A stretch of 33,725 nt of DNA, from the IMG/VR virus record IMGVR_UViG_3300032132_000733, positions 1 to 33,725 of that record; one strand, 5' to 3'. The notes under the pieces are model-generated. The model saw only the letters and a program-made list of their open reading frames with translations, was not told where the DNA came from and ran no database searches. Below are positions 1 through 6,618 of this stretch, in pieces (positions within the stretch are counted from its first letter, which is position 1; each line of letters starts with the position of its first letter). The translations under genes and the position numbers were made by a program. The DNA is from a virus.

Positions 1-375
1 ATGAAAAAGCCCCGCAAGATTGTGTCCAATCACCCCAACATCATCAGACAATTCAACGCCCTTGAAATTGATGCCCAAGCCAAACTGCTGCTCGAACTGG
101 CCAACCACTTTGACCTCTCACTTCTCCAGCGCCAATCTTATTTGAAAGACGAACTGCTGAAAGTGATTGATGCCGAAAAACGCAGCACTAGCGTGAAGGC
201 GTTTGCCAAAGCCGCTTTACCAGCCGCGAAGCGTGAAAGGGCCAAGGCCAGGCCTCAATATCAAAGCCGCAAGGACAAGAAGCTGTTTTGGGCTGGCAGG
301 GGTTCTCACCCTCGATGGCTCCGCGAGGAAATGAAGGCCAGCGGGAAAAAGCTGGACTGGTTCAAAATCAAGTGA
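1..375 (+). CDS. H-NS family nucleoid-associated DNA-binding protein
   Basis: This 124-residue protein ends in a clear H-NS C-terminal DNA-binding domain (about residues 86-124). An aromatic-rich strand is followed by the AGRGSHPRWL segment, which matches the GRG.P.WL minor-groove loop of the family, and then by a G..L..F.I ending. The N-terminal 60 residues are helical and leucine-rich, as expected for the oligomerisation region. H-NS proteins coat AT-rich DNA and silence transcription. A phage copy could silence host or phage genes or interfere with host H-NS. The ATG is the first base of the window, so the ribosome binding site and promoter are not visible. A terminator-like hairpin lies about 240 bases downstream. 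The family call is firm; the role in infection is inferred. Confidence 0.88.
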   Translation: MKKPRKIVSNHPNIIRQFNALEIDAQAKLLLELANHFDLSLLQRQSYLKDELLKVIDAEKRSTSVKAFAKAALPAAKRERAKARPQYQSRKDKKLFWAGRGSHPRWLREEMKASGKKLDWFKIK

Positions 376-419
376 GAGTCTCTTATGGCTGGTTGTGGAA
401 GTACGTGTTGTGCCATTTC

Positions 420-640
420 TAGAGTGGCGCCTGACGGAAAAAACCTGAAAAGGCCCCGCACCCAGCGCCATTTACGCGCAACTGGAGCGGTCTGCGAAAG
501 CAGGGAACGCACCAAGCCTCTGAAAGGGAATAGCTCTGTTGCCAGCATGTAGCGAGTGGCGCCGCTGCTCGGCTGGCAAGAACCCGCTAAGCCTAGCTGT
601 TCTGTCAGCCAGCCCCTTCGGGGGCATTTTTATTGCCCGG
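420..640 (+). ncRNA. Candidate structured leader or small RNA (no family recognised)
   Basis: The 333-base gap between the H-NS gene and the next gene holds no convincing ORF but several strong pairings. There is a CTGC-GAAA-GCAG hairpin with a GNRA tetraloop near 492-503. A perfect 8-bp stem, TTGCCAGC (539-546) with GCTGGCAA (572-579), encloses an inner helix. The GGCTGGC strand at 571-577 could instead pair with GCCAGCC at 608-614, which overlaps the 5' side of the terminator hairpin at 612-625. Mutually exclusive pairings of this type resemble an attenuator or riboswitch platform controlling the secreted-protein gene at 709. It could also be a free-standing phage small RNA or a structured 3' UTR. 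I recognise no known RNA family. Confidence 0.35.
612..633 (+). terminator. Rho-independent terminator
   Basis: GCCCC (612-616), TTCG loop and GGGGC (621-625) form a compact hairpin with a stable UUCG loop, followed by ATTTTTATT. It can end transcription from the H-NS gene or the structured region before it. It lies about 75 bases before the next start codon, so it could also act as an attenuator. Confidence 0.75.
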
Positions 641-708
641 ACTCTTGCAAATAACTCTCCGATGTTTCACCTATGCCGGATTGCTAACTATATATTTTGG
701 AGCCTTTT

Positions 709-1035
709 ATGAATTTGAAAATGAGCGTGATTGCCGCAGCTATGGTTTTCCCAAGCGTCTGTTTTGCTGAAACCGCGATTGAAGATTTTTGCAGGCAGAA
801 GGGGGAAGGCAATGCCACACAATGTTCTTGTGCCTCTAAGGTCATTTATTCATCCCTGAACCCCACGGCGATAAAGGTAGCAGAGCTAGCCTATTCCAAC
901 GACATAACGGCAGCGAACAGGGAACTGAATAAGCTCGGCCTCAGTGACATGCTAAACATTCAGGCAAACATTAAGGTTGCGTTCTACGATGCCGCCACGT
1001 CCTGCAAAACTCGTGTCCGCATAAGGCTCGATTAA
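709..1035 (+). CDS. Small secreted cysteine-containing protein, unknown function
   Basis: The 108-residue product begins with a typical Sec signal peptide: a basic start (MNLKM), a hydrophobic core, and a likely cleavage after CFA (about residue 20). The mature part has a C(8)C.C cluster near its N-terminus and one more cysteine near the C-terminus, consistent with disulfides in the periplasm. The ATG at 709 is preferred because GGAG lies 7 bases upstream. An in-frame TTG at 697 overlaps that ribosome binding site and is less likely. No family was recognised. It sits between two H-NS-like genes and is one of several exported small proteins in this window, so a role in envelope modification or superinfection exclusion is possible but unproven. 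Confidence 0.7.
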   Translation: MNLKMSVIAAAMVFPSVCFAETAIEDFCRQKGEGNATQCSCASKVIYSSLNPTAIKVAELAYSNDITAANRELNKLGLSDMLNIQANIKVAFYDAATSCKTRVRIRLD

Positions 1036-1108
1036 CCCCACATGCCCTGTTATCGCCGTTGAATGGCGGAACACAAAGCATAGGCTGCCTTCACGGAGGT
1101 AGCAGGGC

Positions 1109-1396
1109 ATGTCTAAAATCGTGAGCGACTTTAAGGCGCTCTCGCTCGATGCGATGAGTGAGGCTTACCTGCGTATCACCGCGGAATTCAACGCAGCGAA
1201 GGATGCAAGGCGGCAAGAGCTGGAATCGCAGATCCGCGCGCTCGGGTTCAAGCCGGGCGAGGGCAAGAAGAAGCCTGAACGCATGCCAAAGTACCGCGGT
1301 CCAAACGGTGAGGTATGGAGCGGCGTCGGCGCGATGGCATCCTGGCTGCGAAAGCTCAAGGAGGCGGGCGAGGAAATTGAGCGGTATCGCACATGA
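1109..1396 (+). CDS. H-NS-like protein with an altered DNA-binding loop
   Basis: This 95-residue protein has an N-terminal helical, charged segment (about residues 5-48) that could dimerise. Its C-terminal domain resembles H-NS: a KYRGPNGEVWSG strand, then WL and a helix ending AGEEIERY. The family's GRG/RGR minor-groove loop is replaced by SGVGAMASWL, so the key arginine and glycine pattern seen in the 1-375 copy is missing. It may bind DNA differently or act by hetero-oligomerising with the first H-NS-like protein or host H-NS. A strong ribosome binding site (GGAGGT) precedes the ATG. An 11-base sequence upstream (1080-1090) recurs before the gene at 9160. Confidence 0.72.
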   Translation: MSKIVSDFKALSLDAMSEAYLRITAEFNAAKDARRQELESQIRALGFKPGEGKKKPERMPKYRGPNGEVWSGVGAMASWLRKLKEAGEEIERYRT

Positions 1397-1606
1397 CTAC
1401 GCATCCTCGCGCGGTCTGTTGCGATACAAGGTGACTGTGCCCATTGCTCCGATCGTGAAGACTGTCAGACAAGCGTCAAAGACGCGCTGCAATAAGCTCG
1501 GGCAAGGTTCGGGTGCAAACAAGGAAATGCAAAGCGCCGCCGTGCCACTTAGCGCGGTTATCTTAAAAGCCGCTTGGATTAGGATAGCTAAAGGATCTTC
1601 TTTCAT
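1397..1606 (-). CDS. Small two-helix membrane protein, unknown
   Basis: The minus-strand frame encodes 69 residues with two hydrophobic stretches (about residues 8-30 and 43-62), separated by a short PEPCP-containing loop and ending in a basic tail (LYRNRPRED). AGGAA lies about 7 bases before the ATG on the minus strand. It converges with the H-NS-like gene, meeting it end to end. The opposite-strand frame over the same bases is arginine/serine rich and looks like a shadow. It could be a small phage membrane protein, but no family is recognised and there is no operon context, so confidence is moderate. Confidence 0.5.
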   Translation of the reverse strand: MKEDPLAILIQAAFKITALSGTAALCISLFAPEPCPSLLQRVFDACLTVFTIGAMGTVTLYRNRPREDA

Positions 1607-1643
1607 CGCTCATTCCTGCCGGGTTTCGGCTCGGATCTGAGAA

Positions 1644-1672
1644 ATGGCCCGATGTGTTTACATCGGAGCCAT
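1644..1672. other. Long imperfect hairpin in a gene-free stretch
   Basis: ATGGC and CCGATGT pair with ACATCGG and GCCAT around a GTTT loop, giving a 12-bp stem with one bulged A. The rest of 1607-1898 contains no ORF I trust: an 83-codon frame at 1644-1895 has no similarity or convincing start. The hairpin lies just upstream of the minus-strand membrane-protein gene at 1397-1606. It could be a terminator for leftward transcription (a short T-rich run follows on that strand) or an RNA processing site. Confidence 0.4.
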
Positions 1673-1898
1673 CCCTCGTTTCCGAGAGTTGACTCCGACA
1701 GGCCCGTCCCACGACGCCTATTCGGGTTCGAACAAAACAAAAATGACCGGGATCAAGCGTGAAACCGGCAGCGCACTCGCGCTGTGGGAGGGTGCCCAGC
1801 TCGGGCAGTCATGCAGTCGGGCGCCTGTGAGGGCGGTATTCTTTCTGCTCCCTGAGAATGGGGACGAAAAAGGGCGCGCGCAAGGCACGAGCTGAAAA

Positions 1899-1928
1899 AA
1901 ATCCGCCTCCCATGTGAGAGGCGGATTT
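1899..1928 (-). terminator. Rho-independent terminator of the 1930-2229 gene
   Basis: A perfect 11-bp stem, AAATCCGCCTC (1899-1909) with GAGGCGGATTT (1918-1928), has an 8-base loop. On the minus strand the stem is followed by a run of T residues. It lies immediately after the stop codon of the leftward gene. Confidence 0.88.
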
Positions 1929-1929
1929 G

Positions 1930-2229
1930 TCAGTGTTGCGCAGCCATCTCGGCCAGCGGGTGGTTACTCGGCACGATCGGCGGGAAGGGCGATGTCCCTT
2001 GCCCGAACTCGATGGACACTGTCGGATCGTAGCCGGTGGCAAGCTGAGCCAGGTGAACGATGCTGAGACGTTGCTCGTCCGATGGAAAATCCTGCGGGCA
2101 AACCACGCCAACACGAACCTCCGGGATAATTTCGATCGGGCAGAGGGCGATGATTGAGCCGTCCTGCTCGATGAAGTGAGTATAGCGCGCGCGGTCGTTG
2201 ACCAGCGCAAAGCTGATTTTCTGAAGCAT
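1930..2229 (-). CDS. Conserved-looking hypothetical cytoplasmic protein
   Basis: This 99-residue soluble protein has no signal peptide or membrane segment. It has a regular alternation of hydrophobic and charged residues and several prolines, suggesting a compact alpha/beta fold. It is monocistronic: its own terminator follows at 1899-1928, and a gap with a possible promoter separates it from the divergent gene at 2335. That layout (single gene, own terminator, opposite strand) is typical of a moron-like accessory gene. I do not recognise a family. Confidence 0.6.
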   Translation of the reverse strand: MLQKISFALVNDRARYTHFIEQDGSIIALCPIEIIPEVRVGVVCPQDFPSDEQRLSIVHLAQLATGYDPTVSIEFGQGTSPFPPIVPSNHPLAEMAAQH

Positions 2230-2277
2230 GATGATGTCTCGCTGTGAGTGGAGGCATCAGCATGATTCAGGAAGTTG

Positions 2278-2283
2278 TATACT
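2278..2283 (+). promoter_or_regulatory. Possible -10 element (TATACT) before the 2335 gene
   Basis: TATACT, in the context TTGTATACTG, lies 52 bases before the start codon. The same TGTATACT octamer occurs at 2778-2785 before the GIY-YIG gene at 2883. Neither has a good -35 hexamer at the expected spacing, so these are weak candidates for phage or activator-dependent promoters. Confidence 0.3.
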
Positions 2284-2334
2284 GCACCTGATTTTGTGAT
2301 TTATTGCAGCTCAGCACAGGGCTTGGGGGGATTT

Positions 2335-2763
2335 ATGATTAGGTTTCGGCAGTACGCCTTGATGTCGGTTTTTGGTTTGATGATCGGGATGGGGAGTGCG
2401 AGCGCTCAAAGCCTTCTAGACATAATCAGCGATGAAAAGCGCCTGACTGAGTCTGTCCGCGATATCGGCGGCTTGCCAGCTAAAGACTTGGATAAACTTG
2501 CAGATGCGTATGCCGCCTGCATTCCCCTCGCACCGGGTGGAAAGATGCGCCCGAACTGCCGTGAGGCTACCGATAGATACCTGATTGAGTTCGACCAGGC
2601 GCGTGCTGTCGATGTCTTATGGGCGCATTTGGTGGCAGCTATCGAAATAGATTGGAAGTTTCGGGAAAAAGATCACCTAAGAGTTATCGATCGCTCCTAC
2701 GCGATTGGCGAAAAGGTACAGGAAGCGATACGGGCTGCGTATCGGTCACCGCGCAGAAACTGA
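2335..2763 (+). CDS. Secreted protein of unknown function
   Basis: From the ATG at 2335 the product has 142 residues and a good Sec signal peptide: MIRFRQ, a hydrophobic core, and predicted cleavage at SASA before QSLL (about residue 24). The start is supported by a strong GGGGGG ribosome binding site. An upstream in-frame start at 2275 would bury the signal sequence and is disfavoured. The mature part is helical and charged, with two cysteines (in AACIP and NCREA) spaced to form a disulfide. No family is recognised. It is one of the single exported genes scattered through the left half of the window. Confidence 0.7.
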   Translation: MIRFRQYALMSVFGLMIGMGSASAQSLLDIISDEKRLTESVRDIGGLPAKDLDKLADAYAACIPLAPGGKMRPNCREATDRYLIEFDQARAVDVLWAHLVAAIEIDWKFREKDHLRVIDRSYAIGEKVQEAIRAAYRSPRRN

Positions 2764-2882
2764 GCAAACTTTGTTGCTGTATACTCAAAAACGCGTCAGC
2801 TTGTAGCTAAGGCCGGTGAGAATGCATCCTTATCGGCCCGACGTTTTCTGCGGTGCATCGTCAAACAACAGAAAGAAGGTGC

Positions 2883-3317
2883 ATGGATGCGTCATCATTC
2901 AGCAATCTCAAATGGGTCGGCGAAGTTAGTTTAGGGCGAGGGCTCTATCGCCTTTATGGCCACAATCATCAAACAGACGAAGACTTTATCGTTTATGTCG
3001 GGCAAGGAAACTGTGTCACAACGCGCGTGTGTTTCCATGACTGTGAAGGCAAGAAGGAATTTTTCAAATTTGATTTCCTGTCACTTCCTGATTCAACCAA
3101 TGAAGAGCTAAACGAGGCTGAGGCCTGTGAAATTTATCGCGCGCGCCCTCGCTATAATCGCAATTTGCCACGCACCAATCGTTTCAAAAAAATTGGTCAG
3201 ATAGCACACAACCTCAAGCGCCCCGTCAGAGATTTGCAAGACTGGGCCGATGCTCATGGCCTATTGCCCCTGTTCGGGCTCTATGACAGCAAGTTATTTG
3301 AGGGGGTGGTGTCGTGA
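2883..3317 (+). CDS. GIY-YIG-like domain protein
   Basis: The 144-residue product has the layout of a GIY-YIG nuclease fold. LYRLYG (about 21-26) stands for the GIY strand, IVYVGQG (36-42) for YIG, TTRVCFHD carries the conserved arginine (R48), and EAEACEIYRARPRYN (78-92) matches the metal-binding glutamate helix and the terminal asparagine. The GIY tyrosine/glycine positions are degenerate, so activity is uncertain. The ATG at 2883 has AAGGT just upstream; an in-frame ATG at 2853 has none. The C-terminal 45 residues may form a small helical DNA-binding tail. Its stop overlaps the GTG start of the replication gene (GTGA, 3314-3317), implying translational coupling. Confidence 0.6.
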   Translation: MDASSFSNLKWVGEVSLGRGLYRLYGHNHQTDEDFIVYVGQGNCVTTRVCFHDCEGKKEFFKFDFLSLPDSTNEELNEAEACEIYRARPRYNRNLPRTNRFKKIGQIAHNLKRPVRDLQDWADAHGLLPLFGLYDSKLFEGVVS

Positions 3318-3994
3318 TCCACTCCTTTCAGACCGAAATTGCTGAGGAGTGCGGCGTTGAGGCGGCAATTATCTTTTCCAACATTCAGCATTGGATTAAG
3401 CACAACACTGCGAACGGTCTGAACGTCCGTGAAGGCTACGTGTGGACGTACAACAGCCGCGCTGCTTGGGTCGAGCAATTCGCCTACATGGGTGAAAAGC
3501 AAATCAGGAATGCGATTGAGGCCCTGGTTCAAGCCGGACTTATCGTGCGTGGCAACTTCAGCGGTGGAAACGTGAACCGTACCTACTGGTACCGTTTGGC
3601 CGAAAGGGCCGAAGCGTTTGGCCCAAAAGACCAAACTAAGTTCGGTCGAAAGGGCCAAACTATTACAGATGATAAACCAGATACTAAACAAACAATCCCC
3701 CTAACCCCCAAGGGGGAGCCGGGCGGCTTCGAAGCATTCTGGTCGATGTACCCGAACAAGGTCGGGAAACCGAAAGCCCATTCGGCATGGCGTCGTCTGA
3801 AACTGACCGAGCAGGTTGCCGTCATCGCCTCGCTACCGTCTTGGAAGGATTGCCGTCAGTGGGTTCGTGACGGCGGGCAGTTCATCCCGCATCCGACCAC
3901 CTTCCTCAATCAACGCCGGTGGGAGGATGATCCCGGTCAACTGATGACGCCTGTTGAATCCAAACCGATAACCGACATGGAGATACCGATGTGA
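3314..3994 (+). CDS. Phage replication initiator-like protein (winged helix + DnaD/O-like C-terminus)
   Basis: The 226-residue protein has an N-terminal winged-helix region (about 1-100) with AYMGEKQIRNAIEALVQAGL followed by a wing and TYWYRL, a pattern common to phage replication initiators. A hydrophilic linker (105-140) precedes a C-terminal segment with FWSMYPNKVGKPKAHSAWRR and FIPHPTTFLNQRRWEDD, a signature of phage O-like/DnaD-related replication proteins. It should bind the phage origin and recruit the loader/helicase. It starts with GTG, overlapping the upstream gene, and its stop overlaps the start of the next gene. Origin repeats were not found by eye. Confidence 0.78.
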   Translation: MIHSFQTEIAEECGVEAAIIFSNIQHWIKHNTANGLNVREGYVWTYNSRAAWVEQFAYMGEKQIRNAIEALVQAGLIVRGNFSGGNVNRTYWYRLAERAEAFGPKDQTKFGRKGQTITDDKPDTKQTIPLTPKGEPGGFEAFWSMYPNKVGKPKAHSAWRRLKLTEQVAVIASLPSWKDCRQWVRDGGQFIPHPTTFLNQRRWEDDPGQLMTPVESKPITDMEIPM

Positions 3995-4626
3995 GCGACA
4001 CCCCAATGGAGAAAATCGAAACCCTGTTCAAGCTGCTGGCTGAACGGTACGGCGCCTACGAGCTGAAACCCGGGCAGAACCTGGAGCTGATCAAGAAGAC
4101 CTGGTGCTACTCGGTTGGCAGATACGCCAAGGCCGATATTAAAGCTGCGGCGCTGTCCTATTTCGCAACCGCGAAATATGCGCGCTGGCCGGAAGAGGGG
4201 CAGATCATCGAGCTTCTTAAAGCTTCTTTCTGCAAGCAGGAGGAGGCTGAGGCCCGTGACGATCGCCCGGAGAACGTGAAAGAGGCCCAACGGCAGGCTG
4301 AGCTGTTTTACCGCAGCATCATGACGATGCGGCCACCTGCTGAGGCCTTCCCGTTCACCTACGTCCACGCCTTCAACCACATCTGCGGGCTGAACGAGAG
4401 CTGGGCGCTTAGCAAGAGTTACGGCTGGCTGATTGGTCAAGCTTGGCTGAACCGCAAGATCCCCGACGACTTCGAGAAGAAGGCCACAGTCTATTTCTCA
4501 GAGATGAAGCGGAGGAAAGATATCTTCGTCGCGGCACAGAAAGCCCACGGGCACATGCGGGTGAACGAGGGGATCATCAAGCCGGTGTTCACAGAGGCCG
4601 CGCCGGCACGGTCGCACGTGGATTAG
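3991..4626 (+). CDS. Putative replicative helicase loader-like protein
   Basis: This 211-residue protein begins at GTG within the stop of the replication initiator. Its N-terminal helical region (residues 1-75) ends with ALSYFATAKYARWPEEGQIIELLKA, resembling the W..y..F..FP..gei segment of phage loader proteins of the G39P/lambda P type. There is no Walker A motif, so it is not a DnaC-type AAA+ loader. The acidic middle (75-95) and helical C-terminus are unassigned. The order initiator then loader is standard in siphoviruses, and that context carries much of this call. It converges with a leftward mini-gene, sharing 4 bases. Confidence 0.55.
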   Translation: MSDTPMEKIETLFKLLAERYGAYELKPGQNLELIKKTWCYSVGRYAKADIKAAALSYFATAKYARWPEEGQIIELLKASFCKQEEAEARDDRPENVKEAQRQAELFYRSIMTMRPPAEAFPFTYVHAFNHICGLNESWALSKSYGWLIGQAWLNRKIPDDFEKKATVYFSEMKRRKDIFVAAQKAHGHMRVNEGIIKPVFTEAAPARSHVD

Positions 4627-4802
4627 CGATGGGTCACCGCCATCCACATCCAGTAGCCTAGCAACACCCACAAGGTCAGCGAAGCGATCCACAAGCCCGC
4701 CCAGCCCAAATAGCCCATCGGCTTCGGCGGGGATGGAGGAGGCGTGGGTTCATCCACGCCACCCTTGATGAGCTTGAGGTTGAGCTGCTTCTTCTCGGAC
4801 AA
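4623..4802 (-). CDS. 59-residue membrane protein with TTG start
   Basis: Translating the minus strand from a TTG at 4800-4802 gives a 59-residue protein. It has a charged N-terminus (SEKKQLNLKLIKGG), a proline-rich hinge (EPTPPPSPPKP) and one strong tryptophan-rich transmembrane segment (about residues 31-56), ending in VTHR. The start lies 12 bases after the stop of the KTSC gene, with GGCGGGCAG between them, so it is very likely translated from the same message. Its last codon and stop overlap the convergent replication gene. No family is recognised. The linker-plus-TM shape would fit a cell-envelope anchor or a partner of the secreted KTSC protein. Confidence 0.6.
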   Translation of the reverse strand: MSEKKQLNLKLIKGGVDEPTPPPSPPKPMGYLGWAGLWIASLTLWVLLGYWMWMAVTHR

Positions 4803-4814
4803 TCTGCCCGCCGT

Positions 4815-5159
4815 TTAGTATTTGGGTGCGCGATGCGTCCGGCAATCGTACGGGCCGTCCTTGCCTGAGCCCTTGATGCTGGCGTTATAAAATCTGCCCA
4901 TGGAGTCAGCAGCCAGAAACGCATCGTACACGTTCGCCGGCATCTCGCAGTAGGGATAATAGGTCGATTGAAGCTGGACGACCATGAACTGCTGCGCCTT
5001 GTCGTAACAGGCGCGGTTGATGAAGCTGCTCCTGGTGATGTCGGTACAGGCAAAGGTCTTCAGGTCGAGCGAGCCGTAATATTTGACGTTGATCGTTTCT
5101 GCCTCCGCCCATGTCGCGGTCGCGAGAGAGGCGGCGATGAGTAGAGCAACGCGAAGCAT
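4815..5159 (-). CDS. Secreted KTSC-domain protein
   Basis: The 114-residue product has a Sec signal peptide with likely cleavage at AEA (residue 20). The mature part ends in a recognisable KTSC domain (about 57-96): hydrophobic strand, YYPYCEMPANVYDAFLAADSMG, then RFYNASIKG. This matches the family pattern Y.Y..VP..vy..l..A.S.G.yfn..Ik. KTSC is a small domain also found appended to lysyl-tRNA synthetase-like proteins, and its function is unknown. Four cysteines (38, 51, 71, 106) suggest disulfides in the periplasm. A secreted version is unusual. It lies downstream of the HEPN gene with a 36-base gap and upstream of a tiny membrane-protein gene. Confidence 0.68.
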   Translation of the reverse strand: MLRVALLIAASLATATWAEAETINVKYYGSLDLKTFACTDITRSSFINRACYDKAQQFMVVQLQSTYYPYCEMPANVYDAFLAADSMGRFYNASIKGSGKDGPYDCRTHRAPKY

Positions 5160-5195
5160 GGCCGTTTTCCCTTTAGCTGAATCGCTTCTACGGAA

Positions 5196-5951
5196 TTAAA
5201 CGAGCGCTAAAACTACGTTATTCACGAGGTCCGTGACCACATCATCCGCTTGTGATTGGACGACAACGACGGCCGAAGGATGTGCGGCGATGTTCCGCTT
5301 GTCCAATTTTTCCTTCAAAATCTTGAAAACGTTGGAGTTGTATAGGCCAGCGGTGTTGCAAATTTCAATTACCTGAGATTCCTTCAGCTCATCTAGGAAC
5401 TCATCGTACTTCGTAATCTTTAAACTCGTCATCTTTTGGTACCGCTTTGAAATAGCGGCGTTGAATTTATCGAGCCTGTCCTGGTCCTTCAAAATCCAAT
5501 CGAGCAAATGTGCGTAGGCGAGATTCCAGGTCATCACGATACAGGCCCGGTACGCTTCGACCTTGTAGCACTTCAGTGCTTCGTCCAAGAACGTGCGCTC
5601 CGCGACGTTTGGAATCTGAGCGGGGAGGGCTGCGAGAATGTTACTCACCTGGATAATACTCTGATGAACTCCGTAACGCTTATCCAATTCGACGCGGACG
5701 GCGCGCTCTAATTTGAAGTTGCCTTGAACCCGCATCAAATCCTTATAGTCCACCATGCGCGGCAAATACTTAGACACCGGAGGGTCAACCAGATGCAGCT
5801 CGCTAAAGCACGCCCGGACGGCGGCGTTATCGAAAGTTTCTCGATTACGGTACGTGTGAAGAAACCAGGCGAACAGCTTTATCCTGTCGCGGGGCTGAAG
5901 CTGGTCGAAACCGCTAACCTGGCTGACCAGGTCACGCAGCTCCATTGCCAC
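5196..5951 (-). CDS. HEPN-domain protein with N-terminal winged-helix-like region (putative RNase/toxin)
   Basis: The 251-residue protein has two parts. Residues about 15-95 look like a winged-helix module (RDRIKLFAWF, AAVRACFSEL, YLPRMV, then a wing ending LERAVRVELDKRYG). Residues about 118-245 fit a HEPN four-helix fold: FLDEALKCYKVEAYRACIVM is the typical long helix, and RNIAAH at 219-224 is an R(N)x3H motif (Rx4H), the signature of HEPN ribonucleases. HEPN RNases act as toxins or abortive-infection effectors. The gene start overlaps the upstream winged-helix gene by 20 bases, so the two are one translationally coupled unit. The exact family is not one I can name, and RNase activity is inferred from the motif only. 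Confidence 0.66.
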   Translation of the reverse strand: MAMELRDLVSQVSGFDQLQPRDRIKLFAWFLHTYRNRETFDNAAVRACFSELHLVDPPVSKYLPRMVDYKDLMRVQGNFKLERAVRVELDKRYGVHQSIIQVSNILAALPAQIPNVAERTFLDEALKCYKVEAYRACIVMTWNLAYAHLLDWILKDQDRLDKFNAAISKRYQKMTSLKITKYDEFLDELKESQVIEICNTAGLYNSNVFKILKEKLDKRNIAAHPSAVVVVQSQADDVVTDLVNNVVLALV

Positions 5952-6540
5952 CCAACTTCTTCACATAATCCAGACCGATGTGATTGATTTCGTAATCACC
6001 GGTATCGTTTTTCACGAAATACTTCTTCGCCTTTAAGTCGCGAAGCGGCTGCCAGAAGTCCGGGATATTTGCCGACCACTCCATGGAGCGGAAGCACGTG
6101 TAGATGTGCGCGGCACCAACCGCATTCGTTGCACGATGCTCTTTCAGCCATGCTGCAGCGATGAGAAACTTCTTGTGCTGGCTGCCGGCATCCTTACCGG
6201 CCGCGAACGACGCGAGAGAAACATCGGCGTGCATGTCCATGGGGATGATGTCGGGTGCCTTCGGCGCCTTGCGCGGGGCACGGCTCCGTGCAGCAACCGG
6301 ACTGGAAGCAGTTTCTTCCTCATCGGCTACGTCTTCGAACTCAGCTTCGACTTCCTGATGCTCGGCCGCACCATTCGATGGTGCCGCGATGCGCTTTATT
6401 GCTGCAACTGGACTTGGCCCGCGAAGAGCGCTGGTGATTGCCTGAGTCACTGACTGAATCTGGTCGTCAGCAATTTCTGCTTCGACCATGATGAACTTGA
6501 TTCGGGAGGTCCCGGTAGGTTTGCTTGAATTCTTTGCCAT
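5932..6540 (-). CDS. Winged-helix partner protein of the HEPN gene (putative regulator/antitoxin)
   Basis: This 202-residue protein has a short N-terminal block (about 13-40, RIKFIMVEAEI then a helix QSVTQAITSALR), a long low-complexity acidic then basic linker (50-98), and a C-terminal winged-helix-like domain (122-195). That domain contains KKFLIAAAWLKEH, HIYTCFRSM, PLRDLKAKKYFV and a wing ending YEINHIGLDYV. The C-terminal domain resembles the N-terminal region of its HEPN partner, so the two may dimerise. It overlaps the HEPN start by 20 bases. The acidic stretch could neutralise an RNA-binding surface. Immediately upstream is an inverted repeat around a -10-like element, suggesting autoregulation. 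Its antitoxin or sensor role is inferred from arrangement. Confidence 0.6.
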   Translation of the reverse strand: MAKNSSKPTGTSRIKFIMVEAEIADDQIQSVTQAITSALRGPSPVAAIKRIAAPSNGAAEHQEVEAEFEDVADEEETASSPVAARSRAPRKAPKAPDIIPMDMHADVSLASFAAGKDAGSQHKKFLIAAAWLKEHRATNAVGAAHIYTCFRSMEWSANIPDFWQPLRDLKAKKYFVKNDTGDYEINHIGLDYVKKLGGNGAA

Positions 6541-6576
6541 TACTCGTTTTCCGAACTAAAGGTGCGAATCAGCTGT

Positions 6577-6618
6577 TGTGGAACAGCCTCATTGTATCTC
6601 CCGGTTGTGGGTTCCACA
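6577..6618 (-). promoter_or_regulatory. Operator-like inverted repeat and promoter for the winged-helix/HEPN operon
   Basis: TGTGGAAC (6577-6584) and GTTCCACA (6611-6618) are perfect 8-base inverted repeats 26 bases apart. Between them on the minus strand lies TACAAT (plus 6591-6596), a good -10 hexamer, with a weak TTGTGT -35 at 19-base spacing. Each half-site is also part of its own small hairpin (GCTGTT/AACAGC at 6572-6587, TTGTG/CACAA at 6605-6621). Half-sites bracketing a promoter are typical of autoregulated toxin-antitoxin or defence operons. Confidence 0.45.

Noticed and set aside
1158-1640. 160-codon + strand frame overlapping the H-NS-like gene
   Set aside because: Serine/arginine rich with no family features, overlapping a clear H-NS-like gene in another frame and the minus-strand membrane gene.
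1644-1895. 83-codon + strand frame in the gene-free stretch
   Set aside because: No ribosome binding site, no similarity, and it runs through a strong hairpin and into the terminator region.
4443-4692. Short frames overlapping the helicase-loader-like gene
   Set aside because: They are out-of-frame shadows with arginine/histidine-rich composition; the 211-residue frame is coupled to the replication initiator and is the real gene.
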